A DNA stretch of 64,000 bases from an uncultured Clostridium sp. (lineage in GTDB: Bacteria > Bacillota > Clostridia > Clostridiales > Clostridiaceae). The position numbers and the translations under genes are program-made. The stretch covers positions 19,503 through 83,502 of the forward strand of contig NZ_CAAGHK010000081.1 of NCBI RefSeq assembly GCF_900769625.1. The letters run 5' to 3'. The notes under the pieces were generated by a model, which worked only from the letters and a program-made list of their open reading frames with translations, ran no database searches and was not told where the DNA came from. Of this stretch, positions 1-8,513 are shown piece by piece (the first letter of the stretch is position 1; every line of letters begins with the position of its first letter).

Positions 1-134
1 GTAATCTTGGACATACTGTTGATAAATTAAAAGGTTCATGTTCCGATAATGTGACATGGGTGGCAGGAAAAATGCTCAATGGCAATCCATCAGAAGAAAT
101 GCTGGCAGCATGGGTTAGTGAACTTGGTATTTAA
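1..134 (+). CDS. C-terminal end of a flavodoxin-like protein (partial)
   Basis: The window opens inside this gene. The last 43 codons, read from base 3, end at TAA 132-134. The visible tail has a TWVAGKMLNG stretch followed by an acidic helix and a WVSELGI ending. This resembles the C-terminus of flavodoxins and flavodoxin-family FMN oxidoreductases of clostridia. The FMN-binding loop lies outside the window, so the family assignment rests on the tail alone. A hairpin follows at 164-210. Confidence 0.4.
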   Translation, partial: NLGHTVDKLKGSCSDNVTWVAGKMLNGNPSEEMLAAWVSELGI

Positions 135-163
135 GAATAGAATTTAAATCTTTAATAACTCTC

Positions 164-210
164 GGCGATTGCTGAAATGATTTATTTAATCAGGTTTTTC
201 AGTAATCGCC
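164..210 (+). terminator. Hairpin after the flavodoxin-like gene
   Basis: A 14-bp inverted repeat (164-177 with 197-210, one G-U pair) lies 30 bases after the stop codon at 134. The downstream flank (TAGATTTAAG) has no clean T-run, so it is a weak intrinsic terminator or an RNA 3'-end structure. Confidence 0.5.
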
Positions 211-278
211 TAGATTTAAGAATATCGAAAATAAAATATAGATTATATATTTATTTAATTTATATAGAAGAAGAACAG

Positions 279-359
279 CTGGGATTTCAAATTATTGCAC
301 TTACAGCACATGCAGAAGCCAGAGAATCCATTCAATGTAGCGAAATGAAGGCCAATTAA
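279..359 (+). pseudogene. Possible response-regulator receiver fragment
   Basis: An open stretch reads IIALTAHAEARES before a TAA at 357-359. The phrase IIALTAHA is typical of the fourth strand of receiver domains in hybrid histidine kinases. Nothing upstream in this frame resembles the rest of a receiver domain, and the stop comes before the final conserved lysine. If real, it is a short remnant trapped between the flavodoxin-like gene and the decayed intron protein. The match is short and may be chance. Confidence 0.2.
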
Positions 360-372
360 TATGGGAGTAAGA

Positions 373-690
373 AAGTGAAAGAGATTAGCAAAACAAATGA
401 GGTAAACAATGAAGAAATATTATAGTTTAATAGATAAAATCTATAATAAGCAAAATATTTTAAATGCGTTTAAGCTTGTTAAAAAGGACAAGGGAGCCCC
501 AGGAATAGCTGGAGAGACTGTTGTTCTTGATTTCGAAGCCTTGTTAGATGATAATTAATTAAATTAATGAGAAGATTAGTGATGGAAAAGTATTAAAACT
601 AATAAGAAACTTCTTTTAAAGTGGAATATTAGAGGATGGTGCATTTTCAGAAACTACTATAGGCAGTCCACAATGAGGAGTCATAAGCGA
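373..690 (+). pseudogene. Decayed group II intron reverse transcriptase/maturase
   Basis: From ATG 409 the reading MKKYYSLIDKIYNKQNIL, then VKKDKGAPGIAGET, matches the N-terminus of group II intron-encoded (LtrA-type) reverse transcriptases. It stops at 556-558. After a large deletion and frame changes, more pieces of the same family follow: KISDGKVLKLI near 569-600, then SGILEDGAF and TTIGSPQ-stop-GVIS near 620-685. The intact family has a PQGGVISP motif here; a stop codon now splits it. In-frame stops and missing segments show it is dead. No intact intron domain V was recognised nearby. Confidence 0.75.
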
Positions 691-981
691 TAAGTAATAA
701 AACAAAATAATGACTATTTTTCATATGAGGAATTCTGTTAAATATATGTTGAAATTGTAAAGGTTGATGGTATATAATGTTAATGCGTATATTTTGTTTA
801 AAAAATATAATATTATCCCATGATGAGGAGTGAAAATAAAGGTGACATTTAATGCAGGAAAATTATGTTTATGCTGTGTATGATGAGTATGAAAATATTC
901 AAGTATTTAGTATAATTGATAATAAGTACATAATATATTGATTTTAAAGAATTACTAAAGCAAAATTTGAGAGGTTTGATT
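691..981 (+). other. Gene-free stretch with one 29-codon open frame
   Basis: There is no convincing gene here. A 29-codon frame (ATG 852 to TGA 939-941, beginning MQENYVYAVYDEYENI) reads like the start of a small protein and may be another fragment. The ribosome-binding site of the next gene lies at 969-974. Confidence 0.4.
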
Positions 982-2661
982 ATGAAAAGTTCTGCTAAGA
1001 AAGATTATTTTTCAGAGTTAATATATATATCATTAGCTTTGCTTGCAGCAGTGACAATGATTTATTTATGTAAAATAGAACCAAACAACAAAATTAATTA
1101 CTACAAGGATAAAGTTAATATAATTAATGACGGCTGGCGGCTTGAAAATAGCAGTTATGCTGAAAGTACTGAAATAACGCTTCCATCAAAGGTTAAGGAT
1201 TCAGATGATAAACATATTATTATATGCAGAGACATTGATGAAAAATTTACTGAGGAAAACAGTAGTATGTATATTAGTTCATACTACTCTGACGTCTATG
1301 TCTATATTAATGATAAAATGATTTTCAATTATCAGTCGTATAAAGAAGGAATAGGAGTAAGTGAGGGTATTGTGAGGTTTATTGTGAAACTGCCGGATAT
1401 TAAAGAGGATTCGGTGTTAAAAATTGAGTATATCCCTCAGTTTAAAATGAATGTGTATAAAATAAAGTGCCCTATCTTTGGTGATGAAACAGATATATTC
1501 AAGCATTTTTATTATAAGAATCTATTTGACATAGTCATATCGATTATTTTTATATTGATTGGAATTACTATTATTCTTATTTATATTATGAGCGCTGAAA
1601 AGATTAAAAGAGAAATGGGATTTATTCATATAGGAGTATATGCTTTGCTTACAGGGGTATATTTAATTGATCAGATTGAAACGGTTCATATGATTGTTGA
1701 GTATAAAAAAGCACTATATGTAAGTGAATTTATTTCATTGTCATTATTATCATTGCCAGTACTGATTCTTATATATAAGTATACTTATGATAAGTATAAG
1801 ATATTGTTTAAAAGTGCATCGATAATAATGATTATTAATTTATTTGGACAGATGATACTTTATGTTTCTGGAAAAATGGAATTAAGAAGTATGGTAAAGT
1901 GCTCTCATATTTTATTAGCGGCTTCTGTTATTCTTATAGCTGTGATAGTTTTATCAGAGCAGGGAGGAGAAGCACTTGTGAGATTAGGTTTAAAAAAGGA
2001 TGTTATAGTTTTATGCATTTCAGGTATCTGTGAACTAATTTCGTATTACATAGGTGCATTTCCTACTGTAGGCATTTTTTTGAAAATTGGCATACTGTTA
2101 TTTATAGTATTCCAGATCAGTTTTAATTTGAATAGATATGTTCAGCTTTGTAATGATATGAAGAATGAGGAAATATACAAAAATCTCGCTTATATAGATC
2201 TGCTTACGGGAATGAGCAATCGTAATGCCTACGAAAGAGATTTAAATGAGTTAAATGAAAAAATGCCATCTTTGAAATCGCTGCAGTGTGTAATGATTGA
2301 TATTAATGGCTTGAAAGCAGCCAATGATATATATGGACATGCAGCAGGAGATGCGCTTATTAAAAGGATAGGGATTCTTCTTAAATATGTACTTGATGAA
2401 CAAACTAAATTATATAGAATTGGCGGCGATGAGTTTGTAATAATCTTTGAAAATATATCAAAGGAAAGAGTAAGTCGTAAACTTAAAGAAATTGAGAGAA
2501 GAAAAAATGAATATAATATGTCAGCCGACATTAAAATAAGCTATGCAATGGGAATTGCTTCATATTTAGGAGAAAAACATAAAAGTATAAAGGATATCAT
2601 TAAAGAAGCTGACAGCATGATGTATGAGAATAAAGCTACCGCAAAGATGTGCAAGCTATAA
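982..2661 (+). CDS. Membrane-bound diguanylate cyclase (extracellular sensor, membrane domain, GGDEF)
   Basis: The 559-residue protein probably makes c-di-GMP from two GTP at the inner face of the membrane. A first membrane helix lies near residues 13-30. An extracytoplasmic region of about 145 residues follows, then several hydrophobic helices at about 180-400, an arrangement like 7TM-DISM receptors. The C-terminal GGDEF domain carries the intact signature RIGGDEF at 481-485. The RxxD inhibitory site normally just before it is absent, so product feedback at that site is unlikely. The start at ATG 982 is chosen because GAGAGG (969-974) sits at the right distance. A TTG at 967 is in frame but lacks such a site. 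It is a single gene closed by the terminator at 2711-2747. The sensed signal is unknown. Confidence 0.85.
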   Translation: MKSSAKKDYFSELIYISLALLAAVTMIYLCKIEPNNKINYYKDKVNIINDGWRLENSSYAESTEITLPSKVKDSDDKHIIICRDIDEKFTEENSSMYISSYYSDVYVYINDKMIFNYQSYKEGIGVSEGIVRFIVKLPDIKEDSVLKIEYIPQFKMNVYKIKCPIFGDETDIFKHFYYKNLFDIVISIIFILIGITIILIYIMSAEKIKREMGFIHIGVYALLTGVYLIDQIETVHMIVEYKKALYVSEFISLSLLSLPVLILIYKYTYDKYKILFKSASIIMIINLFGQMILYVSGKMELRSMVKCSHILLAASVILIAVIVLSEQGGEALVRLGLKKDVIVLCISGICELISYYIGAFPTVGIFLKIGILLFIVFQISFNLNRYVQLCNDMKNEEIYKNLAYIDLLTGMSNRNAYERDLNELNEKMPSLKSLQCVMIDINGLKAANDIYGHAAGDALIKRIGILLKYVLDEQTKLYRIGGDEFVIIFENISKERVSRKLKEIERRKNEYNMSADIKISYAMGIASYLGEKHKSIKDIIKEADSMMYENKATAKMCKL

Positions 2662-2710
2662 TTTTTTGCTGCTGTTAATATGATAGCAGGTGATTTCCTA
2701 GAAGTTAGTT

Positions 2711-2747
2711 AAAAAAGCACTGCCAGAGATTCTGGAAGTGCTTTTTT
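2711..2747. terminator. Bidirectional intrinsic terminator
   Basis: An A-run, a GC-containing stem (AAGCACT...AGTGCTT, extended by CCAGA/TCTGG) and a T-run form a symmetric terminator. It lies between the convergent GGDEF gene and MATE gene and can serve both. Confidence 0.85.
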
Positions 2748-2877
2748 ATTATAGAAGAATGCACTTTGTTATAGTTATATTCATACCTGAAATCAGCATG
2801 AGAAGGAAAGCCGGAGTTTTTACAAACTCATGACTTTCATTTTATTATTATAGAGGAAATTATATAACTGCAACAAT

Positions 2878-4215
2878 TTAGACAAGACCCTTATTGAGCC
2901 ACTTATTGCTTCGATATCTTATAACCGAGACAGTTGATGCAAAAATCCACCCCAATGGGACAGCATACCATATTGCAGATGCACCAATAAGAAATGCCAG
3001 TCCATATGCGAAGATTACTCTCGTGGAAAGGTTGACTGCGGTGCTGGCAAGAAATACTTTCATATCTCCGCTTCCTCTGAGGACACCATTAGTGATGACC
3101 ATCAGTCCCATAAAAAAGTAAAAGAGGGAGACTATCTGCATATATTGTGTGCCCACATCGATAACACCAGGATTTGATGTAGAGTCAACAAAAAGCCCAA
3201 TCAGCTTATGTCCGAAGAAAAATAGCATACAGGCTATAAATGCACAGAAAATTCCAATCATTACAAGAGCAGCTTTGTAGCCACTGTGGATTCTCTCTTC
3301 TTTATGGGCGCCGATATTCTGACCGGTAAATGTTGAAATGGCATTGCTCATATTGGACATTGGCAGGATAGTTATTGAATCAATCTTGACAGCAGCTGCA
3401 TATCCGGCAATGACAATGGAGCCATATGAATTTACAAGTGACTGCACAAAGAGGTTGCCGATAGATACGATTGACTGCTGAAGTATTGAAGGAACTGCTA
3501 TCTTGAAGATGTTTTTTAAGATAGAAAAGTCAAAGAACTTTATTTTTGTGGAAGATTGCAGGTATTTTAGAGTTTTTAAAAGTGAAAACAGGCTTAATGA
3601 TGCTGACAGTACCTGGGATATGAGAGTTGCAACAGCTGCACCAGCAACACCAGCATTAAATTTTACAACAAACATCAAATCGAGAATGATATTAAAAAAT
3701 GATGAAAACAAAAGGAATTTCAATGGCGTTTGAGAATTGCCAAGAGCATTAAAAGAAGAATTGATAATATTGTATAGAAAAAGAAAAACAACACCCATGA
3801 AATATATTTTCATATAAATAGAGGAATCCTGGAATATATCAGCTGGTGTATTCATTAAAGTTAAAATATCATCACAAAAAATAATTCCAAAGAGCATTAT
3901 AAGAAAACTGAAAACTGTAATAAATGCCATAGAAGTGAAGGTGGAAGTCTTAACTTTATCGATTAAATTTCCTCCATAAAACTGGGAAATGACAACTCCA
4001 CAGCCTATGCCACAGCCATTTGACACTGTTATAAGTACAAAAGTTATCGGATAAGATGCACCGACAGCAGCCAGTGCATCTGCCCCTACAAAATTGCCGA
4101 CTATCATTGAATCTACTATATTATAAAACTGCTGGAGGATGTTTCCCAGGACCATGGGTAGTGCAAAATAAAATAATATCTTTGACGGATTTCCATAAGT
4201 CATGTCCTTATTCAT
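2878..4215 (-). CDS. MATE-family multidrug/toxin efflux transporter
   Basis: This integral membrane protein of 445 residues probably exports cationic drugs or metabolites in exchange for Na+ or H+. The N-terminus (MNKDMTYGNPSKILFYFALP then LGNILQQ) and the repeated two-half layout of about twelve hydrophobic helices are typical of the MATE (NorM/DinF) fold. The start at 4215 is preferred because AAAGG lies about ten bases upstream. An in-frame ATG at 4224 touches that site and is too close. The gene stands alone and converges on the GGDEF gene. Its substrate cannot be read from sequence. Confidence 0.9.
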   Translation of the reverse strand: MNKDMTYGNPSKILFYFALPMVLGNILQQFYNIVDSMIVGNFVGADALAAVGASYPITFVLITVSNGCGIGCGVVISQFYGGNLIDKVKTSTFTSMAFITVFSFLIMLFGIIFCDDILTLMNTPADIFQDSSIYMKIYFMGVVFLFLYNIINSSFNALGNSQTPLKFLLFSSFFNIILDLMFVVKFNAGVAGAAVATLISQVLSASLSLFSLLKTLKYLQSSTKIKFFDFSILKNIFKIAVPSILQQSIVSIGNLFVQSLVNSYGSIVIAGYAAAVKIDSITILPMSNMSNAISTFTGQNIGAHKEERIHSGYKAALVMIGIFCAFIACMLFFFGHKLIGLFVDSTSNPGVIDVGTQYMQIVSLFYFFMGLMVITNGVLRGSGDMKVFLASTAVNLSTRVIFAYGLAFLIGASAIWYAVPLGWIFASTVSVIRYRSNKWLNKGLV

Positions 4216-4712
4216 AAAAATCATTCCTTTATCATTTATTATAAGTGTATTGCCAATTGAGAATTGACAGTTTACAATTATGGATGATTTTACTGCATAA
4301 AATCTTAGATTATATGAATATAAAGCAGTAGATTTTGTGCAGAAAAATCAATGCAGTAAATAAGATGAAAATTTGAAGGATTTTTCAACATATTGATAAT
4401 AGTCCATTATCATCTGTCAATTCATTATATACAGTTGATAATTATTTGGTAAATATATTTTACTCATGACATTAATTTATCTATCGAATAATAATCTAAG
4501 CAATATTTAAAGACAGCAGAGCATTTATATAAAAATATTATATAATTAAATTCAATATATATATATATATAAATAGAATATGATAAAAATAAATTGAAAT
4601 TATTATATTGATGTTATATTATGTAATGGGATACATAAATGTAAAACTATGCATAAATAATTAATTATTGAAAAAATATTTAGTGATAAGAATTCATTAA
4701 ATAGGAGGAGAT
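4216..4712. other. AT-rich divergent intergenic region
   Basis: This lies between the divergent MATE and histidine-kinase genes and must hold both promoters. It contains an (AT)n run near 4555-4571 and, at 4254-4282, an AATTGAGAATTGACAG sequence related to the dispersed AATTGACAATT repeat. The kinase ribosome-binding site AGGAGG is at 4703-4708. No gene is visible. Confidence 0.5.
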
Positions 4713-6758
4713 ATGAAAATTAATAAAGATAAAGTTAAGAGGAATTATACAATTGAAGATCTGGAGCAGCTTTTGGACAATATTCCTTATGAAGTATATA
4801 TGAAAGATTTAAATGGTAAATATTTATATGCCAACAAGGCATGTGCTGACCGTGTTAATTTGAAAAAAGAAGAAATTATTGGCAAGAATGATCGTGATTT
4901 CAGGACAGAAGAAATGGCTAATATCTGTATTGAGGGCGATAAGGCTGTATTAGCTAAAGGAAAGAATACTTTTATAGAAGACAGGATAACAAATGGTAAT
5001 GTTGAAACAGCATATGAATTATACAAAACTATTTTACATAACCAAGAGACGCAGAGTAAGATGATAGGAGGAATTGCAAAATTTATAATTATAAACAAGT
5101 CAGTTTCTAAGTACCTTGTAAATAATTTTGGGAATTTTATGAATAATTCACAAGGGCTGAACAGCAGTATTGTAAATAATGAAATACTTTCTATGCTTAA
5201 AGATACAACAAAAGCAGATGATGTTGCTCTTTACCTATATGATTTCCAGAAACAAAGCATGAATATGGATATGCATATTGGTAGAAATAATATTTTGTTT
5301 CCAAAGCAGTATATGATAAATGAAGATATAAAAGATATGTATTTTCAGAATATGGAATGTGAAATAGTTGAAAAGATAAATGATGGCTCAAGATATATAT
5401 ATATTCTTAAAAACGGCAGTCAATTATTAGGCTGTATGCATGTTTATCATAAGAAGGAACGAGATGACATAGGAAATGGAGCTATAAAATATGCATGCTT
5501 GGTTCTTTCATTTATTGAAGCAAAAAAAATTCTCGCAGATAATTTGAGCGAAGAGCTGAAGATAAGAAATGAAACCCAGAAAAAACTTCAGATGATGATT
5601 GACAGTACAATTGATATATATGGACTGGCACAGAACAAGGACAATAAATTTGTATGGCTTGAGATAAGTAGAAGATGCAGCAGGATTATAGGATGGACAG
5701 TTGAGGAACTGAACACACGTGATTATTTTGAATTTATACATCCAAGGGACAGGGAAAGAGTTAAGGAAACTGTTTTAAAGAACCGTAATAAAAGCTGTAA
5801 GTGTATGTTTTCTATATTGTGTAAGGATGGTCAGTGGAAGACATTGGATACAAGCATAAACTATCTGACAGACAATATTTATATGATTGGTGCCAAGGAC
5901 ATAACATTGCTCAATGAACTTAAAAAGGATAAGGAACAACTGGAGGTCATTATTGAACGTGAGACACTGAAGACTGAGTTCTTTGCAAATCTATCCCATG
6001 AATTTAAGACACCGCTCAATATAATTTTATCAACTGTACAGGTGATACTGGAATTCATGAAAACTAACAGCAGATATCCCGATTATGAAAAGTTCGATAA
6101 ATATATGAAGAATATCAAGCAGAATTCATACAGGCTTATAAAACTGACTAATAATATTATTGATTTGACAAAGATTGACGGCGGTTTTTATGAAATAAAT
6201 ATGGGGAATTATAACATTGTTGAAATCATCGAAAATATTGTCCAGTCTGTTGCGGGATATATAAAGGATAATAAGAGAAACATAATATTCGACACTTCCG
6301 AAGAGGAGATAATGACAGCCTGTGATCCGACACAGATAGAAAGAATTATCTTAAATATCTTATCAAATGCAATGAAATTTACTTATACAGGTGGAAACAT
6401 CAATGTGGATATAGATTTATCTCAGGAAAATGATAAAGTAATAATAAGAATGGGAAATAATGGAAAACCTTTGAAGCTTGATGATACAAAGAAGATTTTT
6501 GAAAGATTTACTCAGTCTGAGCAGCTTTTTACAAGAAGCAGAGAAGGCAGTGGAATTGGACTTGCACTGGTAAAATCGCTGGTTGAAATGCATGGCGGAA
6601 GGATATATGTCAATACAGAAGTAACGGAAGGCACAGAATTTTGTATTGAACTTCCAATAAGGCTGATAATGGATTCACAAAAAGAATGTGTCCTTGCAAA
6701 GAATCTTAACTCAAAAGTTGAAAAATTTGCAGTAGAATTTTCTGATATATACGATTGA
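4713..6758 (+). CDS. Soluble PAS-GAF-PAS sensor histidine kinase
   Basis: The 681-residue protein has no membrane helix and probably senses an intracellular signal. A PAS domain lies at about residues 10-130, a GAF-like domain at about 150-275 and a second PAS domain at about 290-400. A linking coiled coil leads to the HisKA dimerisation helix, whose phospho-acceptor is His429 in NLSHEFKTPLN. The ATPase domain shows an N-box (NILSNAMKF) and the G2 box GSGIGLALVKS near residue 612. The start follows AGGAGG. No response-regulator gene is adjacent, so it is an orphan kinase with an unknown partner. A terminator lies at 6888-6918. Confidence 0.88.
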   Translation: MKINKDKVKRNYTIEDLEQLLDNIPYEVYMKDLNGKYLYANKACADRVNLKKEEIIGKNDRDFRTEEMANICIEGDKAVLAKGKNTFIEDRITNGNVETAYELYKTILHNQETQSKMIGGIAKFIIINKSVSKYLVNNFGNFMNNSQGLNSSIVNNEILSMLKDTTKADDVALYLYDFQKQSMNMDMHIGRNNILFPKQYMINEDIKDMYFQNMECEIVEKINDGSRYIYILKNGSQLLGCMHVYHKKERDDIGNGAIKYACLVLSFIEAKKILADNLSEELKIRNETQKKLQMMIDSTIDIYGLAQNKDNKFVWLEISRRCSRIIGWTVEELNTRDYFEFIHPRDRERVKETVLKNRNKSCKCMFSILCKDGQWKTLDTSINYLTDNIYMIGAKDITLLNELKKDKEQLEVIIERETLKTEFFANLSHEFKTPLNIILSTVQVILEFMKTNSRYPDYEKFDKYMKNIKQNSYRLIKLTNNIIDLTKIDGGFYEINMGNYNIVEIIENIVQSVAGYIKDNKRNIIFDTSEEEIMTACDPTQIERIILNILSNAMKFTYTGGNINVDIDLSQENDKVIIRMGNNGKPLKLDDTKKIFERFTQSEQLFTRSREGSGIGLALVKSLVEMHGGRIYVNTEVTEGTEFCIELPIRLIMDSQKECVLAKNLNSKVEKFAVEFSDIYD

Positions 6759-6774
6759 TTCAGTTGAGGATTGA

Positions 6775-6865
6775 TGGTTGAAAATTGAAAGTTAAGGAAG
6801 AAAGCTCTTTAGAGAGATTTTTAAAGAATAATCATCAAAAAATCTGTGGTTTTCAAATTGAATTG
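6775..6865 (+). repeat. Dispersed repeat, partial copy
   Basis: The stretch containing GAGATTTTTAAAGAATAAT and then AATCTGTGGTTTTCA is echoed at 6995-7046 (GGAGATTCCTAAAGAATAAT, then AACCTGTGTTTTTTCAC). The two copies flank the terminator at 6888-6918. The similarity is by eye and imperfect. Confidence 0.45.
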
Positions 6866-6887
6866 ATTGATATGAAATAATTTAAAC

Positions 6888-6918
6888 AAAAAAGCTCCTT
6901 TGTTTGGGGAGCTTTTTT
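6888..6918. terminator. Bidirectional intrinsic terminator
   Basis: AAAAAGCTCC and GGGAGCTTTTTT form a stem with an 8-base loop and T-tracts on both strands. It lies between the convergent histidine kinase and threonine-aldolase-like genes. The rest of 6759-7073 holds repeat copies and no gene. Confidence 0.88.
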
Positions 6919-6994
6919 CAACTTAGAATATAATTTAATTAGCAAGTTGATATATAAATGAATAACAGTAACAGTTAACCATTAGCAGTTTTTG

Positions 6995-7073
6995 GAAAAT
7001 ATCCACAGGAGATTCCTAAAGAATAATAAAGAAAACCTGTGTTTTTTCACCGTAATTGTCAATTGTCCATTGA
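6995..7073 (-). repeat. Dispersed AATTGACAATT repeat, minus-strand copy
   Basis: Read on the minus strand, 7073-7040 gives GGACAATTGACAATT followed by CGGTGAAAA. This matches the core of the copies at 20116-20223 and 45690-45797. The remainder, towards 6995, resembles the partial copy at 6775-6865. Confidence 0.55.
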
Positions 7074-8108
7074 TTAAAGTTTTTTTATGTCAGAAATAAG
7101 TTTTTCAACGTCTTCTTCCTTTGTAGCCCAGCTTGTGCAGAAGCGGACAGCAGTATGCTCTGAATCAATCTTTTCCCAGAATGAGAATGAATAATTTTTC
7201 TTTAACTTTTCAAGGTATGCATCAGCAATTATCGGGAACTGCTGATTGGTTACTGATTCATAGCGGAAGGAGCAGCCTTTTTCCTTAAATGCATTCCTGA
7301 TTTTTAATGCCATCATGTTTGCATGTCTTGTTATATCAAAATACAAGTCATCTTCTAAAAGAGCAAGGAACTGAATTCCAAGAAGTCTTCCCTTTGCAAG
7401 CAAGCCTCCTTTTTGTTTTATAAGATATCGGAAATCTTTTTTGAGAGCAGGACTCGTAATTACAACGGCCTCTCCAAATAATGCACCTGATTTGGTGCCA
7501 CCGATATAAAATACATCACATAATGAAGCAATATCCGACAGGCTAAGGTCACTTCCTTCAGCAGTAAGTCCATAGCCAAGTCTTGCACCATCAAGGAAGA
7601 GCGGAAGGCCGAACTTTCTGCAGACAGAGCTTATTTCGGCAAGTTCACTTTTGGTATAGATTGTTCCAGTTTCAGTTGGATGTGAAATATAAACCATTCC
7701 AGGCTGTACCATATGTTCTGCCGTTGGGTCAGAAAAATGTGCATTATAGGCATCAGTAATATCTGCGGCAGTTATTTTTCCATCATCACTATGTATAGGA
7801 AGGACCTTATGTCCCATTGATTCTATTGCACCAGTTTCATGGACATTAATATGACCTGTATCTGCACAGAGAACTCCTTGATGTGGGCGAAGAATTGAAG
7901 CAATGACAGTTGTGTTTGTCTGTGTTCCGCCGATAAGGAAATGTACATCACAGTCTTCATGAGAACATTTTTCTCTTATTACTGCGCGTGCGTTTTCACA
8001 ATATAAATCTGTTCCATATCCTGGTGTCTGTTCAAGGTTAGTACGGCATAAAAATTCTAAAATCTTTGGATGCGCACCTTCCAGGTAGTCGCATTCGAAT
8101 CTTATCAT
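7074..8108 (-). CDS. PLP-dependent threonine aldolase family enzyme
   Basis: The 344-residue cytosolic enzyme probably cleaves L-threonine or L-allo-threonine to glycine and acetaldehyde. It has the beta-eliminating-lyase fold: GGTQTN near residue 60, a conserved histidine loop (DTGHINVHETGA, 83-94), the FLDGARLGYG cofactor strand (171-180), and the likely Schiff-base lysine Lys206 in IGGTKSGALFG. The length fits the low-specificity aldolase family. The start at 8108 follows AAAGGAG by nine bases. It is a single gene. Related enzymes acting on other beta-hydroxy amino acids cannot be excluded. Confidence 0.85.
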   Translation of the reverse strand: MIRFECDYLEGAHPKILEFLCRTNLEQTPGYGTDLYCENARAVIREKCSHEDCDVHFLIGGTQTNTTVIASILRPHQGVLCADTGHINVHETGAIESMGHKVLPIHSDDGKITAADITDAYNAHFSDPTAEHMVQPGMVYISHPTETGTIYTKSELAEISSVCRKFGLPLFLDGARLGYGLTAEGSDLSLSDIASLCDVFYIGGTKSGALFGEAVVITSPALKKDFRYLIKQKGGLLAKGRLLGIQFLALLEDDLYFDITRHANMMALKIRNAFKEKGCSFRYESVTNQQFPIIADAYLEKLKKNYSFSFWEKIDSEHTAVRFCTSWATKEEDVEKLISDIKKL

Positions 8109-8513
8109 GGCTATAATCTCCTTTGTTTAATAAATTTCTTTAATAGTATATCATATGAAAGATTTTTGTACTATTTATATAAAATTAATTGTTAGTTCAT
8201 AATTATAAAAGTAATCATAGCGTATAATATTGAGAATAATATAGATAAATCATAGAAACTCAAAATTTTATTTATAAAAATAAAATAGTATTATTTTATA
8301 GAAACAAGAAATACTTTTACTGAAAGATGTAATAAGATTATATAAGTTTTAATTTAGAAGAAATTTTGGGGTAGAAATAATCATTAATTTGTCAGAATAT
8401 TTAATCAAAATGAATATTGAAAAAAAATCCATTAAAACTTATAATAATTATATGTATAATTTTGATTAAAATACAATAAATAGAATTTTATTTAATAAAA
8501 AACAGGAGAAAAT
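8109..8513. other. AT-rich divergent promoter region
   Basis: This is a gene-free region between the divergent aldolase and PAS genes. It is very AT-rich and holds many -10-like sequences that cannot be ranked by eye. No stable hairpin or riboswitch was recognised. Confidence 0.4.
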
